Assembly (NCBI GenBank): GCA_011772595.1
Contig: WVZH01000351.1
Span: 8,701-44,427, forward strand
Origin: Anaerolineales bacterium
GTDB lineage: Bacteria; Chloroflexota; Anaerolineae; Anaerolineales; E44-bin32
Direction of reading: 5' to 3'
DNA: 35,727 bases
The notes beneath the pieces were generated by a model that did no database searches, was not told the origin of the DNA, and worked only from the letters and a program-made list of their open reading frames with translations. Every line of letters starts with the position of its first letter. Positions within the stretch are counted from its first letter, which is position 1. Position numbers and translations under genes: made by a program. Positions 1-8,251 of this stretch are shown in pieces.

Positions 1-437
1 TGGAGATACTACGCTGAAGAGCTTCCTCAATTCGTGAACCGAATACAGCGTAGTCCATTCCCGGATGCATTTCAACAAGAACGGGTTGTCAGATAAAAGA
101 ACACCCTCAACCCGACGAGGCGGACTGTGGATTCTCGGCTGCATCAAGGCCTTATGATCCAATTGTTGATTGGCCTGGTTTAGAAGTATAAGTTTTTTTA
201 AACTTCCGTGTCAAAGAATAAACATCAGAACAAAAACCATCATGCTCAGGTGCCTAGGTGCCCAAGCGCCTAAGTGCCTGACCCTTATCCCTAATCCCTA
301 TCCTGTTGAATGAAGTCAACCTCTTCGTGGAGCTTACTTCGCTGCCTATGTTCCACCAAGGAGATGTTAATGCTCCTCTATCAAAAATCGGGTATCATGT
401 CATCGTGCAACATGAAGAATCTGTGAGGTGAGGTTCA
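1..437. other. non-coding stretch upstream of dnaK
   Basis: I see no credible coding region here. It contains an inverted repeat (ACTACGCTG at 8-16 and CAGCGTAGT at 46-54), a short tandem 8-mer tract at 248-279, a CCCTTATCCCTAATCCC-type tract at 282-305, and a small hairpin around 305-320. A weak -10-like TATCAT is at 393-398 with no good -35. There is no CIRCE element (TTAGCACTC-N9-GAGTGCTAA), so HrcA control of dnaK is not supported. Confidence 0.6.
248..279. repeat. tandem imperfect 8-bp repeats (4 units)
   Basis: Four head-to-tail 8-mers follow the pattern A(A/G)G(T/C)GCC(T/C): aggtgcct, aggtgccc, aagcgcct, aagtgcct. The tract is intergenic, and the CCCTTATCCCTAATCC-type tract follows it directly. 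I know no function for it. It may be slippage-generated filler. Confidence 0.6.
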
Positions 438-2333
438 ATGGCAAAGATTATAGGCATTGATTTAGGAACAACCAACAGTGTCGTCTCCGTGATGGAAGCC
501 GGTGACCCGTCTGTGATCACCACAGCGGAGGGCGGGAGGCTTTGCCCATCCGTCGTGGCGTTCACGCCGGCCGGTGAGCGCATGGTTGGTCAAACAGCCA
601 AGCGTCAGGCGGTCGTCAATTCCGAGAACACCGTCTACTCCATCAAGCGCTTCATGGGACGTCGCTATGATGAGGTCGAAACCGAACGTGGCATGGTCTC
701 CTTTGAGGTGGTTAAGGGGCCCTCCGACGATGTGCGCGTGAAGATCCCCGCTACGGGCAGGGAGTATACGCCACAGGAAATATCGGCCATGATTCTGGCC
801 AAGCTCAAGAACGACGCTGAAGCCTACTTGGGTGAGAAGGTCACAAAGGCCGTCATCACCGTACCGGCCTATTTCAACGACTCGCAACGCCAGGCTACCA
901 AGGACGCGGGAAAAATCGCGGGTTTGGAGGTCATGCGCATCATCAACGAGCCGACAGCCGCTGCGTTAGCCTACGGCATGGATAAGAAGGCGAACGAGAC
1001 CATCCTAGTCTTCGATCTCGGGGGTGGCACCTTCGATGTCAGTTTGCTTGAGGTCGGAGAAGGTGTCGTGGAAGTTAAGGCGACCAATGGTGACATGCAC
1101 CTGGGTGGGGACGATTGGGATCATCGCATCCTTAATCACATCGCCGATGAGTTCAAGAAAGAACAGGGTATCGACCTGCGCGAGGACCGCCAAGCGTTGC
1201 AGCGTTTGCGCGAGGCAGCTGAGAAGGCGAAGATCGAACTCTCAACGGTTACGGAGACCGAGATCAACCTACCATTCATCACTGCCGACGCCGCGGGTCC
1301 CAAGCATCTTCAGATGAAGCTGACGCGCGCCAAGTTTGAGCAGCTAACCGAAGACCTTGTGGAACGCGTAAAGAAACCCTTCGATGCTGTGCTCAAGGAC
1401 GGCGGCATCAAGACCGACGCCGTGGATGAGGTGATCCTGGTGGGCGGTGCAACACGGATGCCGATGGTACAGGACTTGGTCCGCTCGCTAACCGGAAAAG
1501 AGCCACATAAGGGTGTCAATCCGGATGAGGTCGTCTCCGTGGGGGCGGCCATCCAGGCTGGTGTTCTTGCGGGCGAGGTTAAGGACGTACTGCTGCTCGA
1601 CGTCACACCGCTTTCGTTGGGCATTGAGACGTTGGGTGGGGTGATGACCGTCTTAATCGAACGCAACACCACGATCCCGATCGAAAAGAAAGAGACCTTT
1701 TCGACGGCAGATGATAATCAAACAGCTGTAGACATTCACGTTCTTCAGGGTGAGCGCCCGATGGCGGGCGATAACATGACCTTGGGACGCTTTCGCTTAG
1801 ACGGCATCCCACCGGCGCCGCGTGGGATGCCACAAATCGAGGTCGCCTTCGATATCGATGCCAACGGCATTCTCAATGTGACTGCCCGTGATAAGGCCAC
1901 CGGCAAAGAGCAAAAAGTGACCATCACCGCATCGACGAACCTCGCAGAAGGGGATGTCGATCGCATGGTGGAGGAAGCCAAGAAGCACGAGACAGAAGAC
2001 CAAAAGCGACGTGAGCTGGCGGAAGCCAGGAATATGGGCGACAGTCTCGCTTATCAGGCTGAGAAGGCCTTGAAAGAATTGGGCGATAAAGTCCCCGGTG
2101 CGGATCGTCAGAGTATCGAGGGCAAAATAGCCGAATTGCGCGAGGCTATTCAGGGCGACGACATCAACAGGATCAAGCAACTGACCGATGAGGTGCAGCA
2201 GGCAAGCTATGCTCTCAGCCAGCAGCTCTACGCACAGTCAGGTGAGCCTTCGGCGGGTGGTGAAGGTCAAGATCCTGGTGAGGGAGGCCCCCCGGAAGGT
2301 GATGTGGTCGAGGGAGAGTTCCGCGAAGCATAA
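438..2333 (+). CDS. dnaK: molecular chaperone DnaK (Hsp70)
   Basis: This is an ATP-dependent Hsp70 chaperone of the cytoplasm, which folds and refolds proteins with DnaJ and GrpE. The 631-residue protein has normal DnaK length. It opens with the actin-fold phosphate-1 motif [12 protein letters not shown] (residues 5-16). It also has [13 protein letters not shown] and [12 protein letters not shown] in the nucleotide-binding domain, the phosphate-2 motif [15 protein letters not shown], the linker [16 protein letters not shown], a beta-sandwich substrate domain, a helical lid, and the usual DVVEGEF C-terminus. The ATG at 438 follows GTGAGGTGAGG. No grpE, dnaJ or hrcA is visible next to it, and no CIRCE operator precedes it, so it looks monocistronic and may be one of several dnaK copies. 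A clear terminator follows. Confidence 0.97.
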   Translation: MAKIIGIDLGTTNSVVSVMEAGDPSVITTAEGGRLCPSVVAFTPAGERMVGQTAKRQAVVNSENTVYSIKRFMGRRYDEVETERGMVSFEVVKGPSDDVRVKIPATGREYTPQEISAMILAKLKNDAEAYLGEKVTKAVITVPAYFNDSQRQATKDAGKIAGLEVMRIINEPTAAALAYGMDKKANETILVFDLGGGTFDVSLLEVGEGVVEVKATNGDMHLGGDDWDHRILNHIADEFKKEQGIDLREDRQALQRLREAAEKAKIELSTVTETEINLPFITADAAGPKHLQMKLTRAKFEQLTEDLVERVKKPFDAVLKDGGIKTDAVDEVILVGGATRMPMVQDLVRSLTGKEPHKGVNPDEVVSVGAAIQAGVLAGEVKDVLLLDVTPLSLGIETLGGVMTVLIERNTTIPIEKKETFSTADDNQTAVDIHVLQGERPMAGDNMTLGRFRLDGIPPAPRGMPQIEVAFDIDANGILNVTARDKATGKEQKVTITASTNLAEGDVDRMVEEAKKHETEDQKRRELAEARNMGDSLAYQAEKALKELGDKVPGADRQSIEGKIAELREAIQGDDINRIKQLTDEVQQASYALSQQLYAQSGEPSAGGEGQDPGEGGPPEGDVVEGEFREA

Positions 2334-2372
2334 AGCGATCACAAGAAGCTCAACCCTGTCCCGAGGAAACTG

Positions 2373-2404
2373 CGCCGCTCGTCGTTAACGATGAGCGGCG
2401 TTTT
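2373..2404 (+). terminator. intrinsic terminator of dnaK
   Basis: CGCCGCTCGTCG (2373-2384) pairs with CGATGAGCGGCG (2389-2400) around a TTAA loop, with one G-T wobble. TTTT follows directly. It lies 40 bp after the dnaK stop. Confidence 0.85.
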
Positions 2405-2500
2405 GCATCACTGGTGTCGTGAGGTTCATAAGATAGCTGCAGCATATTGGAGTCCACTCTGGTCCAAAGACTGCATGAGCAATTGCGTATGACAGCATCC

Positions 2501-2529
2501 TTGATGTCGTCCTGAGCGCGTTCTATAAT
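2501..2529 (+). promoter_or_regulatory. sigma-70-type promoter of the aminotransferase gene
   Basis: TTGATG (2501-2506) and a perfect TATAAT (2524-2529) are separated by 17 bp. The predicted transcript starts near 2536, about 67 nt before the GTG start at 2603. A hairpin at 2539-2555 followed by GCTTTTT lies at the very 5' end of the leader. Confidence 0.7.
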
Positions 2530-2602
2530 GGTGAACAGGGGATTGTAACGATCCCGCTTTTTAGGGAAGACTCCTTATTCATTCGGTAGGAGGAAACAAT
2601 CC

Positions 2603-3547
2603 GTGAAACTTCCAAACTATGCGTATTTTGAAGGTGAGATCGTACCCTACTCGGAAGCAAAGGTCGGTGTTATGACCCACGCTTTTAATTACGGCACAGG
2701 CGTATTTGGAGGAGTCCGTGCTTACTGGAATTCCGATGAGGATCAGCTATTCGTGTTTCGACCCATAGATCATTTCATACGCTTGTTGAATTCAGCCAAA
2801 CTCTTGTCTGCCGAGATATCCCATACGCCGGAGGACTTACGGCGCATTACACTAGAGCTTATCCGGCGAGAGGATTACCGGGAAGACATCTACATTCGCC
2901 CCCTCATCTACAAAGCCGACGAACTCATTGGCGTCAAGCTCCACGATCTCCACGACGAGATCACCATTTTCGCTGTGCCCTTCACTCGCTATATCGAACG
3001 GGACGAGGGTGCTCATGCGACCATTTCCTCTTGGCGTCGCATCGACGACAACGCCATTCCGGCGCGCGGGAAAATCGCCGGCGCCTATGTGAACTCAGCG
3101 TTGATCAAGACCGATGCAGCCCTCTCGGGGTATGACGAGGCACTCGTGTTGACCAACGAGGGACACGTCTCCGAGGGCAGCGCGATGAACGTGTTCATGG
3201 TTCGAGAGGGTATGTTGATCACTCCGCCGGTGACGGAAAATATCTTGGAAGGGATCACCCGCCGCACGATCATGACGTTAGCGCGTGAAGAACTCAACTT
3301 GGAAGTTGTCGAGCGGCAGATCGATCGCTCGGAGATTTATCTCTGCGACGAGCTCTTCCTGACGGGTACAGCGGCGCAGGTTACTGCCGTTACGATGGTG
3401 GATCATCGCCAGATCGCCGATGGGGAGATGGGGCTCTTCACAGCTCAATTGCGGAAGCTCTACGATGACGTTGTGCGAGGGCGTATGGCGAAGTACCGCC
3501 ATTGGAACGATCCAGTCTTCATTCGAGAACCTGCTTCCAGCGGCTGA
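2603..3547 (+). CDS. ilvE: branched-chain amino acid aminotransferase (class IV, PLP)
   Basis: This is a cytoplasmic fold-type IV PLP enzyme that transfers the amino group between glutamate and the 2-oxo acids of leucine, isoleucine and valine. At 314 residues it matches IlvE. Recognisable blocks are the N-terminal YSEAKVGVMTHAFNYGTGVFGG (split here only by position, residues 16-37), the PLP-lysine region with K157 in RGKIAGAY, and the cofactor-phosphate motif SEGSAMNVF (190-198). GTG is chosen as start because AGGAGG at 2588-2593 sits 9 bp before it. The gene stands alone with its own promoter and no other ilv or leu gene nearby. A D-amino acid aminotransferase or ADC lyase is less likely given the length and the EGSAMNVF block. 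Confidence 0.92.
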   Translation: MKLPNYAYFEGEIVPYSEAKVGVMTHAFNYGTGVFGGVRAYWNSDEDQLFVFRPIDHFIRLLNSAKLLSAEISHTPEDLRRITLELIRREDYREDIYIRPLIYKADELIGVKLHDLHDEITIFAVPFTRYIERDEGAHATISSWRRIDDNAIPARGKIAGAYVNSALIKTDAALSGYDEALVLTNEGHVSEGSAMNVFMVREGMLITPPVTENILEGITRRTIMTLAREELNLEVVERQIDRSEIYLCDELFLTGTAAQVTAVTMVDHRQIADGEMGLFTAQLRKLYDDVVRGRMAKYRHWNDPVFIREPASSG

Positions 3548-3733
3548 GCGCGATAGGATATTCAAATTCGATTGGGTTGAAGGTGCCCGGTATTTGATAG
3601 GCGCTTCAGCCCACACCTTCCCGCTGTCCAGCTTGTGAGGTGTGGACGCTTCCAAAGCCTCTTTCGTATCGTACATGACTCTGTGTGAAGGCATTGCCGT
3701 GTTTGAAATTGACCTTCCTAATCAGCGTGCTTC

Positions 3734-4639
3734 ATGGACTTTATTCCTTCTCGTCGAATAGGAATAACATTGGGATTCCTTGTCCTTGTGGTCCTGCTGG
3801 GAGCCATCCTTCTCGGTGTGCTTCAGCTCGCAACGGCGACCTTTTCAGCGTGGATCATCCTTTGGGTGTCTCTGCCGGTCGTAGCAGTACCGCTTGCGTT
3901 GCTGGTCGGTTACCGGCTATATGGGTTGCTTACGGCTCGCTACCGTCTGGATCGGGATGGGTTTTACCTGATGTGGGGACTGAATTCCGAGCAGGTTCCG
4001 CTTGCGTCGATCCGAAGGCTACAGGCTGGATCAGACATCGCGCCGAATCTTAGACCCCGGCTTGGATTATGGTGGCCGGGCTGTCTTGTCGGACATCGTG
4101 AAATTGAGGGCGTTGGCCAGATAGAGTTCTTTGCAACAACAGCTGCAAACGGGATAGTCGTCCTTCATCTAGAGGACCGTTCATTGGCGATTTCCCCTCC
4201 CGACCCAGAAGGATTTCACCAGTCTTTTACCGCCGCCATGCGGATGGGCTCGCTCGAGCCGATCCCGGAACGATCGCTGCGTCCAGATTTCACCTCCACC
4301 CGGTTGTGGAACGATCTACCGGCGCGTGTTCTGATAATTACAGGGATGTTGATCCCCTTGTTTCTTCTGGGTTATCTTGCAGTGCGCGCACCATCCATGC
4401 CGTCTCAAGTTCCATTCGGTTTCGATTTAACGGGCGCCCCCAACACGCTCGCTCCACCGGGTCGGTTGCTCTTACTCCCGATGATCGGTGGCCTATGTTG
4501 GTTGGTGGATCTCGTAGCAGGGGTGTGGCTCTACCGTCGAGAGCAGGATCGTATCCTGGCCTACGTGATGTGGACGACTGCAGCCCTGGTGGGGGGGTTG
4601 TTATGGGGTGCGACCTTGCAGTTGCTTGCGGCGGCGTAA
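3734..4639 (+). CDS. membrane protein with PH-like domain (hypothetical)
   Basis: I do not recognise a specific function. The 301-residue protein begins with two membrane segments (about residues 10-32 and 38-62). A soluble, probably extramembrane segment (about 66-185) with the pattern YRLDRDGFYLMWGLNSEQV and IEFFATT resembles bacterial PH domains of the bPH/DUF1648-associated type. Three further hydrophobic segments follow (about 196-216, 240-265, 275-298), and the sequence VPFGFDLTGAPN precedes the last pair. Similar architectures occur in many Chloroflexota and Firmicutes. The start ATG at 3734 has only a weak Shine-Dalgarno sequence. The gene ends just before the DnaA-box array, and the DUF92 gene follows in the same direction. 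Confidence 0.75.
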   Translation: MDFIPSRRIGITLGFLVLVVLLGAILLGVLQLATATFSAWIILWVSLPVVAVPLALLVGYRLYGLLTARYRLDRDGFYLMWGLNSEQVPLASIRRLQAGSDIAPNLRPRLGLWWPGCLVGHREIEGVGQIEFFATTAANGIVVLHLEDRSLAISPPDPEGFHQSFTAAMRMGSLEPIPERSLRPDFTSTRLWNDLPARVLIITGMLIPLFLLGYLAVRAPSMPSQVPFGFDLTGAPNTLAPPGRLLLLPMIGGLCWLVDLVAGVWLYRREQDRILAYVMWTTAALVGGLLWGATLQLLAAA

Positions 4640-4648
4640 TCATTCGTG

Positions 4649-4713
4649 TTTTCCACATTCGTAATCAGGTTTTCCACAGAAAAATAGAGGTTATCCACAG
4701 GTTGTCTGGATAA
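4649..4713 (+). promoter_or_regulatory. phased DnaA-box array
   Basis: Three direct DnaA-like 9-mers occur at 4649-4657 (TTTTCCACA), 4670-4678 (TTTTCCACA) and 4691-4699 (TTATCCACA, the exact E. coli consensus). Their starts are exactly 21 bp apart, about two helical turns, so all lie on one DNA face. A degenerate inverted box TCTGGATAA (4705-4713) makes a perfect inverted repeat TTATCCA/TGGATAA with the third box. The array occupies the whole gap between the PH-domain gene and the DUF92 gene (ATG at 4715). It could be a DnaA-responsive operator, a DnaA titration site, or part of an origin. Binding itself is inferred from the motif only. Confidence 0.7.
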
Positions 4714-4714
4714 G

Positions 4715-5512
4715 ATGATCAAGCATTTTGTAGGCTGGATACTCGCGATAGCGGTTAGCGCAGGAGCCTACCGGGTCGGCGCTCTTACGATAGGAGGAGC
4801 TGCTGTAGCGTCCATCGTGGGTGGGCTGGTGTTCGGATTTGGAGGTTGGGAGTCCGCCGGGTTGTTAATTCTTTTCTTTGTCTCTTCCAGTGCACTTTCC
4901 CGGTTGGGGATGGATCGAAAGCAAACCGTTGACCTTGTGTATGCCAAAGGGCATCGGCGTGACGCTGCTCAGGTTTGTGCCAACGGTGCTGTGCCTGCTG
5001 CGTTCATCGTCCTCTTTGGCCTCACGAGGGAAATTGCATGGTTAGCGGGTATGGTGGGTGCGCTTGCGGCCTCCACGGCAGACACGTGGGCGACGGAGTT
5101 AGGCGTTCTCGCTCGACGTCGGCCACGGCTGATCACCAGTGGGGTTGTCGTCGAACCAGGGACGTCGGGTGGCGTGACGCTTGAGGGAACGCTGGCGGCT
5201 TTTGCAGGCGCGGGGTTGATCGGACTAACAGCTTGGCTCACGTTAGGTGAAAAATCGATCGGGCTCGGTGCTTTGATTGGTGGATTTTCAGCTGCCTTTC
5301 TGGATAGCGTTCTGGGCGCTTCCGTACAGGCGATCTATTATTGTCCGACCTGCGAGCGGGAAACGGAGCAGCAATCGCACCGTAACTGCGGCACTCCCAC
5401 CGATCTCGCCCGTGGCTGGCCTTGGATGGACAACAATGTGGTCAACCTCGTGGCTTCTTTGTTCGGAGCGATTGTGGGAGGGGTGGTGTGGAGGGTGGCA
5501 GGTTTTCTTTGA
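4715..5512 (+). CDS. DUF92 family integral membrane protein
   Basis: This 265-residue polytopic protein of the DUF92 (PF01940/TIGR00297) family includes plant VTE6, a phytyl-phosphate kinase of tocopherol synthesis. A prenyl-phosphate kinase role is therefore possible but not shown for bacterial members. Visible family features are the N-terminal helices, SRLGMDRK (about 62-69), DTWATELGVL, the GTSGGVTLEGT block, a second acidic motif DSVLGASVQ, a Cys pair in YYCPTCERET, and the C-terminal NNVVNLVASLFGA. The start ATG at 4715 overlaps no gene and has only a weak GGAT upstream. It directly follows the DnaA-box array, so its transcription may respond to DnaA. Confidence 0.88.
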   Translation: MIKHFVGWILAIAVSAGAYRVGALTIGGAAVASIVGGLVFGFGGWESAGLLILFFVSSSALSRLGMDRKQTVDLVYAKGHRRDAAQVCANGAVPAAFIVLFGLTREIAWLAGMVGALAASTADTWATELGVLARRRPRLITSGVVVEPGTSGGVTLEGTLAAFAGAGLIGLTAWLTLGEKSIGLGALIGGFSAAFLDSVLGASVQAIYYCPTCERETEQQSHRNCGTPTDLARGWPWMDNNVVNLVASLFGAIVGGVVWRVAGFL

Positions 5513-5514
5513 AT

Positions 5515-5537
5515 GGGATCAGGGATTAGGGATCAGG
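5515..5537. repeat. AGGGATTAGGGAT-type short intergenic repeat
   Basis: This tract is built of repeated GGGAT(T/C)A units directly after the DUF92 stop. The same core AGGGATTAGGGAT is present in reverse complement at 286-301 (within 282-305). Both copies are intergenic. Confidence 0.55.
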
Positions 5538-5646
5538 AAGAGCATGGAAATTGGCAGCTGTCACGCTCAGGGAGATGATGCGTGGCATATCTTTAAAACG
5601 AGCATAGATCCCTACGGTGCGAGGATCTCTCCAGGAGGTACCAGGC

Positions 5647-5853
5647 ATGGAAAGCACGAGCCGAGACGATGTCCGTAGTTTGCTCAAGACCTTCGGGATT
5701 CAGGCCGACGAGGCCGTCATCCGCCATCTGGCGCGCACGCCGGGCGACCGCCCCCTTCTTTTGCGCCTCGCCCTGGAGGACATCACGGATTACGGTGACC
5801 AACCGCCAGCCGACGAGTTGCGGCTGGTCATCGAGGGGGAAGTACGGCGCTGA
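5647..5853 (+). CDS. small hypothetical protein (68 aa)
   Basis: I do not recognise this protein. It is supported by an excellent AGGAGG at 5633-5638, 8 bp before the ATG, and by a composition with alternating charged and hydrophobic residues that suggests two or three short helices. Examples are DDVRSLLKTFGIQADEAVIR and RPLLLRLALEDITDYG. It has no signal peptide, membrane segment or cysteines. The Asp/Glu-rich C-terminus ends in VIEGEVRR. It stands alone between the DUF92 gene and the importer operon. An upstream in-frame ATG at 5617 has no ribosome site and would add ten unlikely residues. Confidence 0.6.
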   Translation: MESTSRDDVRSLLKTFGIQADEAVIRHLARTPGDRPLLLRLALEDITDYGDQPPADELRLVIEGEVRR

Positions 5854-6355
5854 GGCTGCGTGGGCAGGTGTTCAGGACTCACTCAAGGCATTAATATGTC
5901 CGTGAGGTGTATCCTCGTTGTACTAAAGAACGACCTCATCAACGATGGGGAACTGACCGCGCCGGCGTAAACGACCGTTTGTAGTCGAAACCTTGTATGT
6001 GCGACAGACCGGTCGCCCTGACAAGGTGATTTATTCCGTGCTCCGTCCCCAGTTTGAATTATAGGCTGATCCTGAAGCCCAGCATCATACCTTTGCCCGT
6101 ATTTAGCGAAACACCATACCTTGTGCGGAGAATTGAACCATGGTTGACGTTACGGAGTAGCAGTTATACAATTGCGTAACCTATGATTGCATTCCTGCAA
6201 TAATTCCCCATTTCACAACACATTGCCTGATGAGGGGTTAAGCAATTTGGCAATGAACTCCGGTTGTGTGCAGGAGAGGAGGTGGAGATCCAAAATCATG
6301 AAAACTTAGCTTCTTAATGAATTGATTCGAGAAACCGAAATTCAGGAGGAGAAAA
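5854..6355. other. intergenic region with the importer promoter and leader
   Basis: I find no coding sequence apart from a three-codon mini-ORF. The region holds a strong promoter (6144-6172), a small hairpin ATTGCA/TGCAAT near 6186-6201, and a purine-rich Shine-Dalgarno tract (6277-6287). That tract is followed by ATG AAA ACT TAG at 6298-6309. The leader of the importer mRNA would be about 175 nt long. Confidence 0.6.
6144..6172 (+). promoter_or_regulatory. promoter of the ABC importer operon
   Basis: TTGACG (6144-6149) and TACAAT (6167-6172) are separated by exactly 17 bp. The next gene downstream on this strand is the binding-protein gene at 6356. Confidence 0.65.
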
Positions 6356-7963
6356 GTGCAACGCCGAAGATTCTTTATCTTTCTCGTGCTGCTAGTCATG
6401 GCCAGCATGCTGTTGGCTGCTTGCAGGCCAGCGACACCGTCTCCTGAGGTGCCCGGTGTAGTCGAGACCGAAGCACCCCCAGAACCTGAGCCGACGGAGG
6501 TTCCACCGGAGGTTGAAGTGGAACCACTGATCATCGGCACCACTGACTCTGTCACCGATCTGGACCCGGCACAGTCCTACGACTTCCATACATGGGAAAT
6601 CCATCACAACACGATGGACACACTGCTCAAGTACGTTCCGGGAACGACGGACCTTGTGCCAGGTTTGGCCACGAGCTACGAAGTCAGCCCTGATGGCATG
6701 ATTTACACCTTCCAACTACGGGAAGGGTTGAAGTTCACCGATGGGACTGATTTCAATGCCGATGCCGTCGTGTGGTCCATAAATCGGGTCATGCGACTGG
6801 AAGGTGACCCCAGCTGGCTGGTGACTTCTTTTGTCGATCATGTTGAGAAAGTGGGCGACATGGGGGTCAAGTTCGTTCTCTCAGCCCCTGTTGGCTTCTT
6901 CCCACTGCTGGTCGCCACACAACCCTACTCGCCCGTTAGCCCAGAGTGTTACCCTGAGAATGATTTCGATGTGGAGAGCACCTGCGGCGGCGTTGGGCCG
7001 TACGTAATCAAAAGCTGGGAACGAGATGTGGAAATGGAGTTGGAGGCCAACCCTGACTACTATGATGATCCACCGGCCCACTCCAAAGTGATTGTGCGTT
7101 ACTTCGCAGATTCCACCGCCATGCGATTAGCGCTCGAGGCGGGCGATATTGACATCGCCTGGAAGACGTTGACCCCATCAGACTACCAGGACCTCGACAC
7201 TGACCCAGACTTCACGCTCTATACGGGACCCGGTGCCTACATCCGCTATATCTGCTTTAACACCACCACCGAGCCCTTCGACAATCCGCTAGTCCGTCAG
7301 GCCATCTCGCTGGCCATTAACCGCGACGAGATTTCCGGTACCGTCTTCCAAGGGACGCACCAAAATCTTTACAGCATGGTGCCAATGGGCATGGCCGGTC
7401 ACATCGAAGCATTTGGCGAGCGTGACCTGGATGCGGCCAGGTCTTTGCTGGATCAAGCTGGCTTTAATGCTGATAATCCACTGGTGATGGACTTTTGGTG
7501 GACACCAGACCACTATGGTCCCACCGAGGGCGACGTAGCGTCGGTCATGAAGCAAGCGTTGGAGGAGACCGGAGTGATCGAGGTCAACCTGCAATCTGCT
7601 GAGTGGGGCACCTACACGGATTACTTTGGTCCTGGCACGATGCCCGTCTTCTTGCTTGGGTGGTATCCGGACTACCTGGATCCCGATAACTACACTTCTT
7701 CTTTTGCTGAGTGTGATGCTTCAGAAGATATCGGGATCTTCTACTGCAATGAGAAGATGGACGATCTGCTCATTTCCGCTCGTACATCAACTGACATGGA
7801 CGAGAGGATGGACCTCTACAAAGAGCTGCAGGAGCTTTGGACCACTGAAGTTCCTACCATCCCCTTCACTCAGGGCGCGCTTCTGCTCGTAAGCCAGCCG
7901 GATGTCGGCGGTGTCGTGCTAGACCCGACCATGTTCTTGCACTACTTCACGCTGACAAAGTAG
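6356..7963 (+). CDS. ABC importer substrate-binding lipoprotein (SBP family 5)
   Basis: This is the extracytoplasmic solute receptor of a dipeptide/oligopeptide-type (Dpp/Opp/nickel) importer. The 535-residue protein starts with a basic, hydrophobic signal peptide and a lipobox LLAAC with the lipidated Cys at residue 23. A Pro/Glu/Thr-rich spacer (about 25-60) follows. The SBP_5 fold then starts, with typical strings such as LVPGLATSYEVSPDG, YTFQLREGLKFTDG, NADAVVWSINR, LALEAGDIDIAW and RQAISLAINRDEI. GTG at 6356 is preceded by AGGAGG (6344-6349). The gene leads the operon and is separated from the permease by a strong hairpin (7996-8035), a common arrangement for giving the receptor more transcript than the membrane parts. 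The ligand cannot be deduced, since family 5 receptors bind peptides, nickel, sugars or opines. Confidence 0.9.
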   Translation: MQRRRFFIFLVLLVMASMLLAACRPATPSPEVPGVVETEAPPEPEPTEVPPEVEVEPLIIGTTDSVTDLDPAQSYDFHTWEIHHNTMDTLLKYVPGTTDLVPGLATSYEVSPDGMIYTFQLREGLKFTDGTDFNADAVVWSINRVMRLEGDPSWLVTSFVDHVEKVGDMGVKFVLSAPVGFFPLLVATQPYSPVSPECYPENDFDVESTCGGVGPYVIKSWERDVEMELEANPDYYDDPPAHSKVIVRYFADSTAMRLALEAGDIDIAWKTLTPSDYQDLDTDPDFTLYTGPGAYIRYICFNTTTEPFDNPLVRQAISLAINRDEISGTVFQGTHQNLYSMVPMGMAGHIEAFGERDLDAARSLLDQAGFNADNPLVMDFWWTPDHYGPTEGDVASVMKQALEETGVIEVNLQSAEWGTYTDYFGPGTMPVFLLGWYPDYLDPDNYTSSFAECDASEDIGIFYCNEKMDDLLISARTSTDMDERMDLYKELQELWTTEVPTIPFTQGALLLVSQPDVGGVVLDPTMFLHYFTLTK

Positions 7964-7995
7964 CAGTCAGAAATAGTGAAACATAAATGCAGGTA

Positions 7996-8035
7996 GGAGG
8001 GGTTTTGGTGAGGGAAAACCTGCCAAGACCCCTCC
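7996..8035 (+). terminator. stable hairpin after the binding-protein gene
   Basis: GGAGGGGTTTTGG (7996-8008) pairs with CCAAGACCCCTCC (8023-8035), with one G-T pair and a 14-nt loop. No long T tract follows, so it is more likely an mRNA-stabilising or partial-termination hairpin than a full terminator. A second perfect 7-bp hairpin (CCCAGAG/CTCTGGG, 8097-8116) lies further down the same 288-bp gap. Confidence 0.55.
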
Positions 8036-8251
8036 CTTCCGCGAGCCATCGTTCCACTCCGCAGGAAATGAGTGTCCCTTCTGATTTTAGGCAATACCCA
8101 GAGCCACACCTCTGGGAGAGCAGATTGTTTGGGTGGGATGGAGAGGTGCGAGATCGATCACACATTCATCTGATAGATGAGATGAAGTGTTAAAGAAGAT
8201 TAACCAAGGCACAATATTCGTCAACCAAGAGGTCGAGGAGAAGCGCATTCA

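Noticed and set aside
1..437. CIRCE or heat-shock operator upstream of dnaK
   Set aside because: No TTAGCACTC/GAGTGCTAA pair or close variant is present.
1310..1672. Minus-strand reading frames inside dnaK
   Set aside because: Shadows of a confidently identified gene, with Ser/Thr/Pro-rich composition and no ribosome sites.
2530..2602. T-box or leader peptide controlling ilvE
   Set aside because: The leader is only about 67 nt and lacks T-box conserved sequences or an ORF rich in Leu/Val/Ile codons.
4640..4714. Calling the DnaA-box array oriC
   Set aside because: No dnaA/dnaN neighbours, no obvious A/T-rich unwinding element, and no whole-genome skew available. It is kept as a DnaA-binding array only.
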